This document shows positions 8,734-18,899 of a stretch of DNA of 64,000 bases, in pieces. The notes under the pieces were generated by a model. It was given only the letters and a program-made list of their open reading frames with translations. It did no database searches and had not been told where the DNA came from. The DNA comes from Vibrio rotiferianus CAIM 577 = LMG 21460. GTDB taxonomy: Bacteria > Pseudomonadota > Gammaproteobacteria > Enterobacterales > Vibrionaceae. The first letter of the stretch is position 1. Each line of letters begins with the position of its first letter. The stretch is from NCBI RefSeq assembly GCF_002741985.1, contig NZ_APHW01000014.1:62001-126000 (forward strand), read 5' to 3'. The position numbers and the translations under genes are program-made.

Positions 8734-9273
8734 ATGAAAGGGATTATTTTCACTGAGTTCATGGAGTTAGTTGAAGACAAGTTTGGTCTAGAAACATTAG
8801 ACCAGGTTCTCGAACTTTCTAACGACGAAGGCATCTACACCGCAGTTGGTAGCTATGATCATCGTGATCTAGTTAAGCTGATTGTCAGTTTAAGCAAAAT
8901 ATCTAATATTCCTCCGGAGCAGTTGCAGGAAGTTTTTGGTGAATGTGTGTTCCAAAACCTGCTCGCTTCCATTCCTAACCATGCAAGCTTGCAGCAATGC
9001 CAAACAACTTTTCAGTTCGTGCGCCATGTTGAGGATTTTATTCATGTTGAAGTAAAAAAACTCTACCCAGAAGCCAGCCCGCCGCAATTTGACTTTATTA
9101 GTGAAACGGAAACAGAGATGGTTTTTGATTATCGAAGCGCCCGTTGTATGGCTCATGTTTGTGTCGGTTTGGTTAAAGGGTGCGCGAGTCATTTCGGTCA
9201 GTCTGTGAATGTACGTCATCAGAATCAATCGGCAGATGGAAGCCAAGTTCGTTTTTGGCTAGAGGTAGTATAA
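8734..9273 (+). CDS. hnoX: H-NOX haem-binding nitric-oxide sensor
   Basis: A cytosolic haem protein that senses NO. The 179 residues are a complete H-NOX domain: N-terminal MKGIIFTEFMELVE, proximal haem ligand His104 in DFIHVEVKKLYPEA, and the haem-propionate motif Y-x-S-x-R as Tyr133, Ser135 and Arg137. No distal Tyr is evident, consistent with an NO rather than O2 sensor. It lies six bases upstream of a hybrid histidine kinase gene, the standard bacterial arrangement in which NO-bound H-NOX controls the kinase; in Vibrio such pairs have been linked to quorum sensing and biofilm control. Confidence 0.95.
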   Translation: MKGIIFTEFMELVEDKFGLETLDQVLELSNDEGIYTAVGSYDHRDLVKLIVSLSKISNIPPEQLQEVFGECVFQNLLASIPNHASLQQCQTTFQFVRHVEDFIHVEVKKLYPEASPPQFDFISETETEMVFDYRSARCMAHVCVGLVKGCASHFGQSVNVRHQNQSADGSQVRFWLEVV

Positions 9274-9279
9274 CAGTTC

Positions 9280-10983
9280 ATGACAAACCACTCTCCAATA
9301 GAACGAAAGCTAAAAAGAGAGATCGCCTCACGCAAAGCGGCTGAGCAGTTGTTGGAACAAAAGAGTCTCGAACTCTATGAATCTAATCAGCGACTTAGTA
9401 TTGCGTTGAAGAAGCTTGAAATGAAATCAGAAAAGGATCTGTGCAAGTTTGAGTTCGAAGAGCAGATCGATGCGACTCTTATTAAGTTCGGACGTTCATT
9501 CTTATCGAGTGTTTTTGATGAAACGCTTGTGGCAAGTTTTCTAGAGCAACTGACTGCGAGCTCAGTCGTTAGAGGCGCTTTTTTGATTTTGGATGACGTG
9601 CATTTTTCATCTCTCAAACGACATCAATTTGGGCATTTGACTTTATTGGCCAATACAGTGAAACCAACACACCCAGTGTGGAATGGAGAGTTTCTCAATT
9701 TACCAGTTACTCTGCATAACCAGGTTCTTGGTGAACTTGTTTTTGATATTGCTCTAGAGCAGATGGATAAGGCATTTATCAGTAAACAGATGGCTTTGGT
9801 GTCTGACCTTGTGCATGGCGTGATCAGCCGTCACCTTAGTATGGAGCGAGAAATTGCTTCTCGTAAACGAGCAGAAGAGTCTGAACGTGCAACAAAAGAG
9901 TTTGTGGCGATGATCAACCATGAGCTAAGGACACCACTCAATGGCGTGTTAGGTAGTGCTGAGTTGCTAGGCCGAACCGAGTTAGAAACGGAACAACACC
10001 AATACCTCACGAACTTGATGCAATCAGGTGAGCTGCTGAGAGTCATCATTAATGATCTGCTTGATTTCAGCAAGATGAATGCGGGGATGATGGAAATTAT
10101 CCGCAAAGATTTTGCGTGGCCAGAACTGGAAAGTTCATTAATGGGAGTCTTCGCAGCGAAAGCGGCGGAAAAGCGCATTCATTTCTCAATTGATAAGAAG
10201 CTAGGCATACCTAACTATCTCAATGGGGATGCTGAGAGGATAACGCAGATACTGGTAAATCTGGTTGGAAACGCCATTAAATTTACCAAATTGGGCGGAG
10301 TAGTCCTAAGGGTAGAGTGGCTAGATGGACACCTTTGCTTTGATGTTGAAGATACTGGTATTGGTATCCCACTAGACGCTCAGGCGACGTTATTCGATCC
10401 GTTTGTGCAAGTTGATCGTTCGAGTAAACGTAATTTTGAAGGTTCTGGGCTGGGTTTGGCAATCACCAAGAACTTAGTGGAATTAATGGACGGAGAAATT
10501 AGTTTTGTCAGTAAAGAAAAGCAAGGAACGATATTCAAAGTATCTATCCCTTTAGCGCTAGGGAAAGAGCAAACACTCATGTCCGTTGGTGGGGTCAGCA
10601 CTAAGAAGGGGATTCGTCTTGCGAACAGGAACGTTCTCGTCGTCGATGATATCCGAATGAATCAGGTCATTGTCACGCAGATGCTTAAAAAATTAGACGT
10701 TGTTCCTGATTTAAGAAACAACGGAATGGAAGCTCTTGCTGCGGTCGATGAAAAGGACTACGAGTTGATCTTTATGGATTGTAGAATGCCCGAAATGGAT
10801 GGGTATGAAGCGACAATGTTCTTGAGACAGCGTGGTTATAAAAAGCCAATTATCGCACTCACTGCTGGTACGACGTTAGAAGAAAGGCAAAAGTGTATCA
10901 AGTCAGGAATGAACGACATTCTTACTAAGCCTTACACCGCCGCTGATATTGAGCAGGTTATGTGTAAATGGTTAGAAGAATGA
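9280..10983 (+). CDS. H-NOX-associated hybrid sensor histidine kinase
   Basis: The 567-residue cytosolic partner of H-NOX; no TM helix is visible. Coiled-coil stretches lie at about 8-60 and 185-210, with a sensory region between them. The phospho-accepting His214 is in MINHELRTPLNG, followed by the ATPase boxes LVNLVGNAIKF (N), DTGIGIP (G1) and GSGLGLAITK (G2). A receiver domain at 450-567 has Asp456/457, phospho-acceptor Asp500 in FMDCRMPEMDG, and the conserved Lys in LTKPY. There is no HPt domain, so phosphate must pass to a separate phosphotransfer protein; LuxU is the known acceptor for the V. harveyi homologue HqsK. Start ATG 9280 is closely coupled to hnoX. Confidence 0.92.
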   Translation: MTNHSPIERKLKREIASRKAAEQLLEQKSLELYESNQRLSIALKKLEMKSEKDLCKFEFEEQIDATLIKFGRSFLSSVFDETLVASFLEQLTASSVVRGAFLILDDVHFSSLKRHQFGHLTLLANTVKPTHPVWNGEFLNLPVTLHNQVLGELVFDIALEQMDKAFISKQMALVSDLVHGVISRHLSMEREIASRKRAEESERATKEFVAMINHELRTPLNGVLGSAELLGRTELETEQHQYLTNLMQSGELLRVIINDLLDFSKMNAGMMEIIRKDFAWPELESSLMGVFAAKAAEKRIHFSIDKKLGIPNYLNGDAERITQILVNLVGNAIKFTKLGGVVLRVEWLDGHLCFDVEDTGIGIPLDAQATLFDPFVQVDRSSKRNFEGSGLGLAITKNLVELMDGEISFVSKEKQGTIFKVSIPLALGKEQTLMSVGGVSTKKGIRLANRNVLVVDDIRMNQVIVTQMLKKLDVVPDLRNNGMEALAAVDEKDYELIFMDCRMPEMDGYEATMFLRQRGYKKPIIALTAGTTLEERQKCIKSGMNDILTKPYTAADIEQVMCKWLEE

Positions 10984-11009
10984 CGAGTCACGAATAATTG
11001 CTACAAGTA

Positions 11010-11045
11010 AAAACGGCTCTGTTATAACAACAGAGCCGCTTTTCT
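11010..11045. terminator. Bidirectional terminator between kinase gene and pabB
   Basis: CGGCTCTGTT (11014-11023) pairs perfectly with AACAGAGCCG (11029-11038), with an A run before and TTTTCTT after, so it can stop transcription of both convergent genes. Confidence 0.88.
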
Positions 11046-11067
11046 TAGGACTGTGTAGCGTTGAAAG

Positions 11068-12440
11068 TTACTTCAGTGCCGGTAAGATCTTCGACAGTTT
11101 ATCCAGCGTCTCTTGATACTCTGCTGCACAGTCACTGTCTGCAACGACACCTCCGCCTGCCCAAGCGTAGAGCTTGTTATCTTCCGCAACTAACGTACGA
11201 ATCGTAATACTGGTGTCCATTCTGCCATGGCGTGAAATGTAGCCAATACTACCGCAGTAAGCGCTACGGCGGTGCGGTTCTAGCTCTTCAATAATTTGCA
11301 TCGCTCGAACTTTTGGCGCACCAGTAATGGACCCCCCCCGGGGAAGCAAGCTCGAAGCAAGTCTGCTGCGTTGTACTGCGTATCTAAGTTCGCTCGAATA
11401 GTGCTTACTAAGTGATGCACTGCTGGGAAGCTCTCGATATCAAACAGCTTAGGCACGTGAACACTACCCGGTGAAGCAACACGGCCAATATCGTTACGCA
11501 GCAAATCGACGATCATCAGATTCTCGGCTTGATCTTTTTCCGCCGTCTGTAAGTCGTGTGCGTTGGCTTGGTCTAGCTTGTTGTCTTGGCTACGAGGGCG
11601 AGTACCTTTGATTGGCTTGGTTTCAATGACGTTGTCTTTCAGCTCTAAAAAACGCTCTGGTGACACGCTCACAATTGCCGAATGAGGCATACGAATGAAC
11701 GCAGAAAAAGGAGCTTGGTTAGCCGCTTCTAACTTGGTGTAAGCTTGCCACTCACTCCCTTGGTACGAAGCGTTAAAACGTTGAGCCAAGTTGATTTGAT
11801 AACAGTCGCCGCTTAATAGGTATTCTTGAACGCGATCAAAACGTGAAGCGTAAGAGTCTGGCGTCATGTTTGATTGCCAATCTCCAATCAGCTTGAAGTC
11901 TTCAACATCAGCTGGAGATTGTGAATTAAGCCATTGCCACGCTTGCTCAATGTTTTGGCCTACCATGCACGCTTTCTTCAACTTGTGATCGATCACTAAT
12001 GCCCATTCATACAGCCCAACCGCCATGTCTGGCGTTTGAAGGTCTTTGGTCGCCAGTTCTGGCATAGATTCAACACGGCGCCCTAAATCGTAACTGAAAT
12101 AGCCGAGCGCACCACCGACAAATGGCAGCTCCAAGTTTGCTTCCAAATCAAGGTTTGGTAAAAGCTGCTGTTGAAGTTCATCCAGTAGCGAGAACGGATC
12201 TTCTTTAGACACGTATTGTCGCGACTCTGTTTTAATGTGCGTATCGTCGGCAACGGTCTCTAGTGTTGCGATTGGATTGGCAACCAGAACATCAAATCGG
12301 CTGTCGATATGTGTATTGGAAGCCGAGCGCAAAAGCATGGCCCAAGGTTGGCTTTCAATACGAGAAAATAGGGAGGTAGCTAGGTCGTTGGCGTAATCCA
12401 ATGCCTTAAAATCAAGCAATTGCGTATCCATGTTGTTCAT
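11068..12440 (-). pseudogene. pabB: Aminodeoxychorismate synthase component I, frameshifted at a C8/G8 run
   Basis: PabB makes 4-amino-4-deoxychorismate from chorismate for folate synthesis. The N-terminal part (11280-12440) carries the chorismate-binding fold with KPIKGTRPR and DLLRNDIGRV; the C-terminal part (11068-11349) continues SITGAPKVRAMQIIEEL. The frame changes at eight C, 11332-11339. Six G on the coding strand would give the family-standard FPGGSITGAP, so two extra bases (or one missing from nine) are present. Start ATG 12440 (MNNMDTQLL) is preferred over the upstream TTG 12458. Loss of pabB would give p-aminobenzoate auxotrophy unless another copy exists, which makes error or reversible slippage plausible. 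Confidence 0.85.
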
Positions 12441-12740
12441 TTGTTTAAATTGTGACAAAGAGTTCGTTCACTGCATGGCATGTCATGGGCAGCAAGAGTA
12501 TCATAAACGCCTGTATAGCCAAACTACCTCTATACAAAGGCTTGGAGGTGGTTTTACTATATGAGAAGGCGACTTCAATTACTCGTGTGTCGATATCAGC
12601 CATTCGACAATTGTTTATAAAACATGGTTTAAAAATAAACGTTTATAAAAACAAAGCTCATTTAAGAGCAATAAGCTCAACAAACACGATAGAAGCCAAG
12701 CCAATAATGGAAGCAAAGCATAACAATAATGAGGCATGCA

Positions 12741-14258
12741 ATGACGGTAATACGCACGCAGGATGTCATCAGCAGCGTTGCTGATGCGCTACAGTATATT
12801 TCTTACTACCACCCGCTAGACTTTGTTCAGGCCCTTGAAAAAGCCTACCACCGCGAGGAGAGCCAAGCGGCAAAAGACGCCATCGCTCAGATCCTAATTA
12901 ACTCCCGTATGTCGGCAGAAGGTCATCGACCGATTTGTCAGGATACTGGCATCGTAACTTGTTTCGTGAACATCGGTATGGGTGTTCAATGGGACTCGAC
13001 GGACATGACAGTTCAACAGATGGTGGATGAGGGCGTTCGACAGGCTTACACAAATCCGGACAACCCATTGCGTGCCTCGGTTCTAATGGACCCTGCTGGC
13101 AAGCGAATCAATACTAAAGACAACACGCCAGCGGTCGTACACATCAATATGGTGCCAGGCGATAAAGTTGAAATTCAAATTGCGGCGAAAGGCGGCGGCT
13201 CTGAAAACAAAACCAAGATGGTGATGCTAAACCCGTCTGACGACATTGCTGAATGGGTAGAGAAAACGCTGCCAGCGATGGGTGCAGGTTGGTGTCCACC
13301 GGGCATGCTTGGTATTGGTATCGGCGGTACCGCTGAAAAAGCTGCGGTATTAGCAAAAGAATCTCTGATGGAGCACATCGACATTCAGGAACTGATTGAT
13401 CGTGGTCCTCAAAATGCTGAAGAAGAGCTTCGTCTTGACATCTTCAACCGTGTAAACAAGCTGGGTATTGGTGCTCAAGGTTTGGGTGGTTTAACAACAG
13501 TTGTTGACGTAAAAATCAAAACTGCACCAACGCATGCAGCTTCTAAACCAGTGTGCTTAATCCCGAACTGCGCAGCGACTCGTCACGTGCATTTCACGCT
13601 AGATGGCAACGGTCCTGCTGAGCTAACGCCACCGAAGCTAGAAGATTGGCCAGATATCACTTGGGAAGCGGGCGAGAACACACGTCGCGTGAACTTAGAT
13701 ACCGTGACCAAAGAAGAAGTTCAAGAGTGGAAAACCGGTGAAACGGTTCTGCTGTCGGGCAAAATTCTTACTGGCCGTGATGCTGCGCATAAACGCATTC
13801 AAGGCATGCTAGAAGCGGGCGAGGGCCTACCTGAAGGTGTCGATCTAAAAGGTAAGTTCATCTACTACGTTGGCCCAGTTGATGCGGTTGGTGATGAGGT
13901 TGTGGGTCCAGCAGGCCCTACCACATCAACACGTATGGATAAGTTCACGGACATGATGTTAGAAGAAACCGGCATCATGGGCATGATCGGTAAAGCAGAG
14001 CGTGGCCCTGCAACGGTTGAATCGATCAAAAACCACAAAGCGGTTTACCTCATGGCAGTCGGCGGTGCGGCTTACCTAGTAGCGAAAGCGATCAAGAAAG
14101 CACGCGTGGTTGCGTTTGAGGATCTTGGTATGGAAGCGATTTACGAGTTTGAAGTCGAAGACATGCCAGTGACGGTCGCAGTGGATTCAAATGGCGCGAA
14201 CGCTCACCAAATTGGTCCAGATACTTGGAAAGTGAAAATCCAAGAGATGGAAGCGTAA
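12741..14258 (+). CDS. Fumarate hydratase, class I (iron-sulfur)
   Basis: Interconverts fumarate and malate in the TCA cycle. About 505 residues of a one-chain class I fumarase with alpha and beta parts fused. Cluster-ligand cysteines lie in PICQDTGI near residue 60 and in LIPNCAATRH near 275, and the C-terminal half has GPAGPTTSTRMDKF. ATG 12741 is chosen over the in-frame ATG 12729 because GAGG sits six bases before it and the protein then begins MTVIRTQDVIS. It is flanked by its own terminator, so it is probably monocistronic. The 300 bases between it and pabB hold the two divergent promoters and no gene I would support. Confidence 0.93.
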   Translation: MTVIRTQDVISSVADALQYISYYHPLDFVQALEKAYHREESQAAKDAIAQILINSRMSAEGHRPICQDTGIVTCFVNIGMGVQWDSTDMTVQQMVDEGVRQAYTNPDNPLRASVLMDPAGKRINTKDNTPAVVHINMVPGDKVEIQIAAKGGGSENKTKMVMLNPSDDIAEWVEKTLPAMGAGWCPPGMLGIGIGGTAEKAAVLAKESLMEHIDIQELIDRGPQNAEEELRLDIFNRVNKLGIGAQGLGGLTTVVDVKIKTAPTHAASKPVCLIPNCAATRHVHFTLDGNGPAELTPPKLEDWPDITWEAGENTRRVNLDTVTKEEVQEWKTGETVLLSGKILTGRDAAHKRIQGMLEAGEGLPEGVDLKGKFIYYVGPVDAVGDEVVGPAGPTTSTRMDKFTDMMLEETGIMGMIGKAERGPATVESIKNHKAVYLMAVGGAAYLVAKAIKKARVVAFEDLGMEAIYEFEVEDMPVTVAVDSNGANAHQIGPDTWKVKIQEMEA

Positions 14259-14333
14259 TTGCTGTGGGCACTCATCACGCGTCTCACTTCAGAGAATGTG
14301 ACAAAGTGCTGATTTAACTAGCAAACATTTGAC

Positions 14334-14361
14334 AAAAGTGCAGCGAAACCTGCACTTTTTG
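14334..14361 (+). terminator. Terminator of the fumarase gene
   Basis: AAAAGTGCAG (14334-14343) pairs with CTGCACTTTT (14350-14359) across a 6-nt loop, followed by more T. Confidence 0.85.
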
Positions 14362-14433
14362 TCTATATAATCAGATATAAACTTATAGGCATAGCAAATT
14401 ACATTGTTGTGCGGACTATGATTAGGAGAAAGC

Positions 14434-14619
14434 ATGCCTCGTTTTATACAAATTCTACAGATCATTCTTGCAGTAGTGGTGGGCGGCTTTGTTGGCTACG
14501 ACTTGATTCTTCATGGCATCAGTATCTTTGATGAAAAATACGTCACCATCACTTGCGTATTGTGGTTAATGCTGGAAATTGCTTTGTTTGTTATCTACAA
14601 ATTGATTGAAGATGATTAG
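14434..14619 (+). CDS. Small two-helix membrane protein, unknown function
   Basis: Sixty-one residues. Two hydrophobic helices are visible at about 7-29 and 37-57, ending in an acidic IEDD tail. A strong AGGAGAAAGC ribosome binding site precedes ATG 14434, and a terminator follows 27 bases after the stop, so the gene is very likely real and expressed on its own. I do not recognise a named family. Confidence 0.8.
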   Translation: MPRFIQILQIILAVVVGGFVGYDLILHGISIFDEKYVTITCVLWLMLEIALFVIYKLIEDD

Positions 14620-14645
14620 AATTTCCAACCGCAGTTAGAACCTCC

Positions 14646-14674
14646 AAGCCTCTGAAATTCTCAGAGGCTTTTGC
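14646..14674 (+). terminator. Terminator of the small membrane protein gene
   Basis: AAGCCTCTGA (14646-14655) pairs with TCAGAGGCTT (14661-14670), then TTGCGTTTTT. Confidence 0.85.
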
Positions 14675-14775
14675 GTTTTTAGGGATCATATATTGCAGTG
14701 AATACTTTGTTCATCTTTGATTAAGGTTGGTAAAATTACACTGCGTAGCAAGAATTGATGAGATAAATAAAAAGT

Positions 14776-16152
14776 ATGAAAAGAATAACGCAAGAAGTTA
14801 ATGACTTTATCAACCGTGGTATGGACGCAAACGTCCGCATCGCCGTAACGGGGCTATCGCGTGCCGGTAAGACGGCTTTTATTACTTCTCTGGTTAATCA
14901 ATTATTGCATACCGCCACTCACGACAATTTGCCGCTACTTAATGCCGCCCGTGACAAACGCTTAATTGGCGCCAAACGTGAGCCGCAAACTAACATGATG
15001 GTGCCACGTTTTGCCTACGACGATGCGATGAGCCAAATTCATGCTATGCCACCTCAGTGGCCAGTGCCTACGCGTGATGTCAGTGAAATTCGCTTAGCGC
15101 TAAAATATAAGCCAAACAAAGCCACTAAAAAGCTGTTGAGTAAAACTGCCGTACTGAACGTCGATATCATCGACTATCCGGGCGAATGGCTATTGGACCT
15201 ACCTTTACTTGATATGAACTTTGCGACTTGGTCTCAGACTCAGTTTGAGGCCTTGAAAGGGCAGCGCAGTGAACTTGCCGCTAGTTGGTTGACTGAACTT
15301 GAAGCGTTAGATTTGAATGCAGATCTGAATGAAAAGCAGCTTGAGAAAGTCGCAAAAACTTACACCGACTATTTGCATGCATGCAAAGAAAGCGGCTTAC
15401 ATTGGGTTCAACCTGGTCGTTTCGTTCTGCCTGGTGAGCTTGAAGGTGCGCCAGTATTGCAGTTCTTCCCATGTCGATTTGACGCAGATACGAAGCCAGC
15501 CAAAGGTAGCAACTTAGCGATGCTAGAAGCGCGTTATCACGAGTATCAGCAAAAGGTCGTAAAGGCATTTTACAAGCATCACTTTGCAACGTTTGATCGA
15601 CAGATTGTGCTGGTGGATTGCTTACAGCCACTCAATGCGGGTGATGAAGCCTTTTACGATATGCGCCAAGCGCTTGAGCAGATCATGCACAGCTTCCGAT
15701 ATGGGCGCAGCAGCTTTTTGCGCCGTTTGTTTTCGCCAAAAATCGACAGAGTACTGTTTGCCGCGACGAAAGCGGACCACGTGACCCCGGATCAACATCC
15801 CCACTTGGTTTCATTGCTGCAACAGATGGTACATCCGGCTTGGCAAACCGCTTCGTATGAGAACATTGAAATGAGCTGCATGAGTATTGCCTCGATTCAA
15901 GCGACGACCTCAGGCTTTATTGCTTCTGGTGATAAGACCGTGCCAGCTTTGCAAGGTACAACACTAGATGGCGATCCAATGACGATGTTCCCCGGAGAAG
16001 TGCCGAAGAAGTTACCTAATGCGGCATATTGGCAAAACAGTGGCTTTGATTTTACTTCTTTCCGTCCAATGCCTTCAGAAACCGACGAGCCGATGAAACA
16101 TATTCGACTCGATAAAGCATTGGAATACCTATTGGGAGACAAATTGAAATGA
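14776..16152 (+). CDS. ycjX: YcjX-family P-loop NTPase
   Basis: A 458-residue cytoplasmic P-loop protein of the YcjX/DUF463 family, role in stress and envelope biology not settled. The Walker A motif is [10 protein letters not shown] at about residues 26-35, followed by the family-specific NQLLH and a Walker-B-like [15 protein letters not shown] near 132. Length fits the family (about 465). It overlaps the next gene by four bases (ATGA), so the two are translationally coupled, as in E. coli ycjXF of the psp neighbourhood. In Vibrio and relatives the pair commonly sits just before tyrR, as it does here. Confidence 0.92.
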   Translation: MKRITQEVNDFINRGMDANVRIAVTGLSRAGKTAFITSLVNQLLHTATHDNLPLLNAARDKRLIGAKREPQTNMMVPRFAYDDAMSQIHAMPPQWPVPTRDVSEIRLALKYKPNKATKKLLSKTAVLNVDIIDYPGEWLLDLPLLDMNFATWSQTQFEALKGQRSELAASWLTELEALDLNADLNEKQLEKVAKTYTDYLHACKESGLHWVQPGRFVLPGELEGAPVLQFFPCRFDADTKPAKGSNLAMLEARYHEYQQKVVKAFYKHHFATFDRQIVLVDCLQPLNAGDEAFYDMRQALEQIMHSFRYGRSSFLRRLFSPKIDRVLFAATKADHVTPDQHPHLVSLLQQMVHPAWQTASYENIEMSCMSIASIQATTSGFIASGDKTVPALQGTTLDGDPMTMFPGEVPKKLPNAAYWQNSGFDFTSFRPMPSETDEPMKHIRLDKALEYLLGDKLK

Positions 16153-17189
16153 GCGAGCTAAAACAAAAACAGGTCTTCTCAGAAAGAGCGATGCACAGTG
16201 ATGAAGAGAGAGTTTCACCTGAGTTGACGGCTCAAAAGACGTTTTCAGAAAAAGAAACCTTCGTTCCCGTGGCGATCGAGGAGCAACAGGAAGAAACCGA
16301 GCAAGAGTTGCAGCTCGAACAAGTCATTCGCCCTAAATCTGGCCGCAAATGGCTGACAACGGGTCTCTTTGCCACCTTTGCCGGTTTAGTTGGTTGGCAA
16401 GCGGTCGATTCTGTTATTACCGCAGTACAAACTGCCGATTGGCTTGCGCTTGGTTGGGCGGGCTTTACCACTACCATCGCTTCTTTTGGTTTAGGCGCGT
16501 TAGGCAAAGAGTTATGGAAGCTGCGCAAACTGCGTAATCACTTTAGTGTGCAAGAAGAAAGTGAAGCGCTTATCGATAGCCAAAGCGTTGGCAAGGGTAA
16601 AGCGTTCTGTGAAAAAGTCGCGGAGCAAAGTGGTGTACTGGCAGAGAACCCAGGTTTTGACCGTTGGCAGAACAGTGTGAATCCCGCTCACAGCGATGCT
16701 GAAATTCTAGAGATGTACGACTCCATGGTCGTTAGCCAGCAAGACAAGCTCGCAACCAAAATTGTTTCTCAGCACGCAACTGAGTCTGCGGCTTTAGTGG
16801 CGGTGAGTCCATTGGCTGCTGCTGATATGCTGCTGGTAGCGTGGCGCAATTTCAAAATGATCGACAACCTTTCTAAGGTGTACGGCGTTGAACTTGGCTA
16901 CGCTTCTCGCATCAAACTGCTCCGTGCGGTGTTTGTGAACATGGCTGCGGCTGGTGCTAGTGAGCTTGCAATAGATGCCAGTATGGACCTGATGTCTATG
17001 GATCTAGCAGGGAAGATCTCAGCGCGTGCGGGGCAGGGGCTTGGTGTGGGGATTTTGACAGCCCGTCTTGGCCTGAAATCCATGGCACTGCTTCGACCTT
17101 TGCCTTGGTATCCAGAGCGTCAAGTCAAATTAGGGGCGATTCGTAAGGAAGTGGTGGCGAAAGTTGCATCAATCACGGTCAAACCGTAA
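16149..17189 (+). CDS. ycjF: YcjF-family membrane protein (DUF697)
   Basis: A 346-residue inner-membrane protein. The first 70 residues are hydrophilic and acidic; two adjacent TM helices follow at about 76-95 and 100-120, and the C-terminal domain carries the DUF697 pattern with [20 protein letters not shown] and a Gly-rich helix [15 protein letters not shown]. Translationally coupled to ycjX, so the two products probably act together at the membrane. Function of the family is not established. Confidence 0.9.
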   Translation: MSELKQKQVFSERAMHSDEERVSPELTAQKTFSEKETFVPVAIEEQQEETEQELQLEQVIRPKSGRKWLTTGLFATFAGLVGWQAVDSVITAVQTADWLALGWAGFTTTIASFGLGALGKELWKLRKLRNHFSVQEESEALIDSQSVGKGKAFCEKVAEQSGVLAENPGFDRWQNSVNPAHSDAEILEMYDSMVVSQQDKLATKIVSQHATESAALVAVSPLAAADMLLVAWRNFKMIDNLSKVYGVELGYASRIKLLRAVFVNMAAAGASELAIDASMDLMSMDLAGKISARAGQGLGVGILTARLGLKSMALLRPLPWYPERQVKLGAIRKEVVAKVASITVKP

Positions 17190-17249
17190 GCAATGTCACC
17201 TTTAGCATAGAGGATTGCTTGACGGCATACCAAGCTTAGGAGAAACTAC

Positions 17250-17267
17250 TGTCAACTTTTCCTGACA
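17250..17267 (+). promoter_or_regulatory. Candidate TYR box (TyrR operator) upstream of tyrR
   Basis: TGTCAACTTTTCCTGACA is an 18-bp site of the form TGT-N12-ACA with matching TGTCA/TGACA arms; the E. coli TYR box consensus is TGTAAA-N6-TTTACA, also 18 bp. It ends 22 bases before the GTG start, where bound TyrR would block transcription. E. coli tyrR is autoregulated. It could instead be a simple RNA hairpin. Confidence 0.45.
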
Positions 17268-17289
17268 GTTGTGAATTGGGATTTTTTCA

Positions 17290-18834
17290 GTGCGTCTTGA
17301 AGTCTTATGTGAAGATAGGCTCGGTCTTACCCGAGAACTGCTCGATATTTTAGCATCTAAAAGCATCGATTTGCGTGGTATCGAAATCGATATTAGTGGC
17401 ATCATCTACTTAAACTGCCCGGATATTGATTTTGATACTTTTAGTGAGCTGATGGCTGAAATTCGTCGTATTTCCGGCGTCAAAGACGTTAGAAAGATTC
17501 AATTTATGCCAATGGAGCGCCACAATACAGAGCTACTATCATTGGTAGATAACCTTCCAGATCCTGTATTTGCGATTGACCTTAAAGGCGCTGTCGATAT
17601 GGCAAATATGGCAGCACTATCATTACTTGGTCAGCACAAACAAGATGTGATCGGTACGCAAATTGGCACATTGCTACCAAGCGTGCGTTTTTCTCGTTGG
17701 TCTGAAGGTGTTAACGCGCGTACTCGTGAAAGTTTGGTGATCGACGGCTTAGACTACATCCTTGAGTTGATGCCCGTTTACATTAAAGACGAAGCGCAGA
17801 ACTCGACATTAGCCAGTACACTGATGACAATTCGTTCAAGCCAGCAAGGCTCACAAATCGAAGAGACACTGCCGTTACACAATCAATTAGGGTTCGAGCA
17901 CTTTGTTGGTTTGTCTAACCGTCATAGGGCATTGATAAACCAAGCGAAAAAACTGTCAGTTCTCGATCAACCTCTATTGATTGAAGGTGAAACCGGCACT
18001 GGTAAAGAGATGTTAGCAAAAGCGTGTCACAGCCGTTCTGGCCGTGCGAGCAAACCGTTTCTCGTCTTGAGCTGTGCATCGATGCCTGATGATGTGGCTG
18101 AAACTGAACTCTTTGGCCACGCGCCAGGCTCGTTTAATCATGAGCAAGGTCATAAAGGCATTTTTGAACAAGCAAACGGCGGTACGGTTTTCCTCGATGA
18201 AATCGGTGAAATGAGCTCGCATCTGCAAATCAAACTTCTACGTTTCTTACAGGACGGTAACTTCCGTCGTGTGGGCGCAGAAGACGAAATGCACGTTGAT
18301 GTTCGTATTATTGCTTCGACTAAACACAACTTGGCTGAGCTTGCTGAAGCTGGCAAGTTCCGTGAAGATTTATACTATCGTCTGAATGTCCTAACATTGA
18401 ACATTCCACCTCTACGCAAGCGCTCGAATGATGTGGCACCGCTACTCGACTTGTTTGTAACGAAACACGCTCAACAACTTGGTATCGATAAGCCAGAGCT
18501 GGATGAGGAGTTGGTAGATGCGTTAGCTAATTACCAATGGCCGGGCAACATGCGACAGCTCGATAACATGGTTCTGCGCGCATTGACTGAAATGGATGGG
18601 CACGTCCTAAAAGCAGAAAACTTTAATCTGCCACAACCACAAGCAATGGGTGGCACGAGTACGACACTGAACCTTGATGGCTCGCTTGATGAGATAATGC
18701 GTGACTATGAGTCGCAGATCTTAGAGCGTCTGTACCAATCGTTCCCATCAAGCCGTAAGCTCGCCAAGCGATTGAACGTTTCGCACACCTCTATCGCGAA
18801 CAAACTTCGAGATTATGGTATTCGTAAAAGCTAG
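17290..18834 (+). CDS. tyrR: TyrR aromatic amino-acid regulator
   Basis: Transcription factor for aromatic amino-acid uptake and synthesis. The 514 residues run ACT domain (1-75), PAS domain (about 78-190), AAA+ ATPase (about 205-430) with Walker A GETGTGKE, and a C-terminal helix-turn-helix in SRKLAKRLNVSHTSIANKLRDYG. The sigma-54 contact loop GAFTGA is replaced by a PGSFNHE stretch, so like E. coli TyrR it should act on sigma-70 promoters. The start is GTG 17290, giving MRLEVLCEDRLGLTREL, which aligns with residue 1 of E. coli TyrR. It lies 100 bp after ycjF, with a candidate TYR box between them. Confidence 0.95.
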   Translation: MRLEVLCEDRLGLTRELLDILASKSIDLRGIEIDISGIIYLNCPDIDFDTFSELMAEIRRISGVKDVRKIQFMPMERHNTELLSLVDNLPDPVFAIDLKGAVDMANMAALSLLGQHKQDVIGTQIGTLLPSVRFSRWSEGVNARTRESLVIDGLDYILELMPVYIKDEAQNSTLASTLMTIRSSQQGSQIEETLPLHNQLGFEHFVGLSNRHRALINQAKKLSVLDQPLLIEGETGTGKEMLAKACHSRSGRASKPFLVLSCASMPDDVAETELFGHAPGSFNHEQGHKGIFEQANGGTVFLDEIGEMSSHLQIKLLRFLQDGNFRRVGAEDEMHVDVRIIASTKHNLAELAEAGKFREDLYYRLNVLTLNIPPLRKRSNDVAPLLDLFVTKHAQQLGIDKPELDEELVDALANYQWPGNMRQLDNMVLRALTEMDGHVLKAENFNLPQPQAMGGTSTTLNLDGSLDEIMRDYESQILERLYQSFPSSRKLAKRLNVSHTSIANKLRDYGIRKS

Positions 18835-18899
18835 GATATTCGTAAAAAACGGGCTATCCGCAAAACTCATCCGAAATCAAATGGAAGTTGTCATTCATA

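Noticed and set aside
12452..12784. 110-codon plus-strand ORF between pabB and fumarase
   Set aside because: It overlaps the start of the fumarase gene in another frame, has no ribosome site and its residues do not resemble a protein family; it spans the divergent promoter region.
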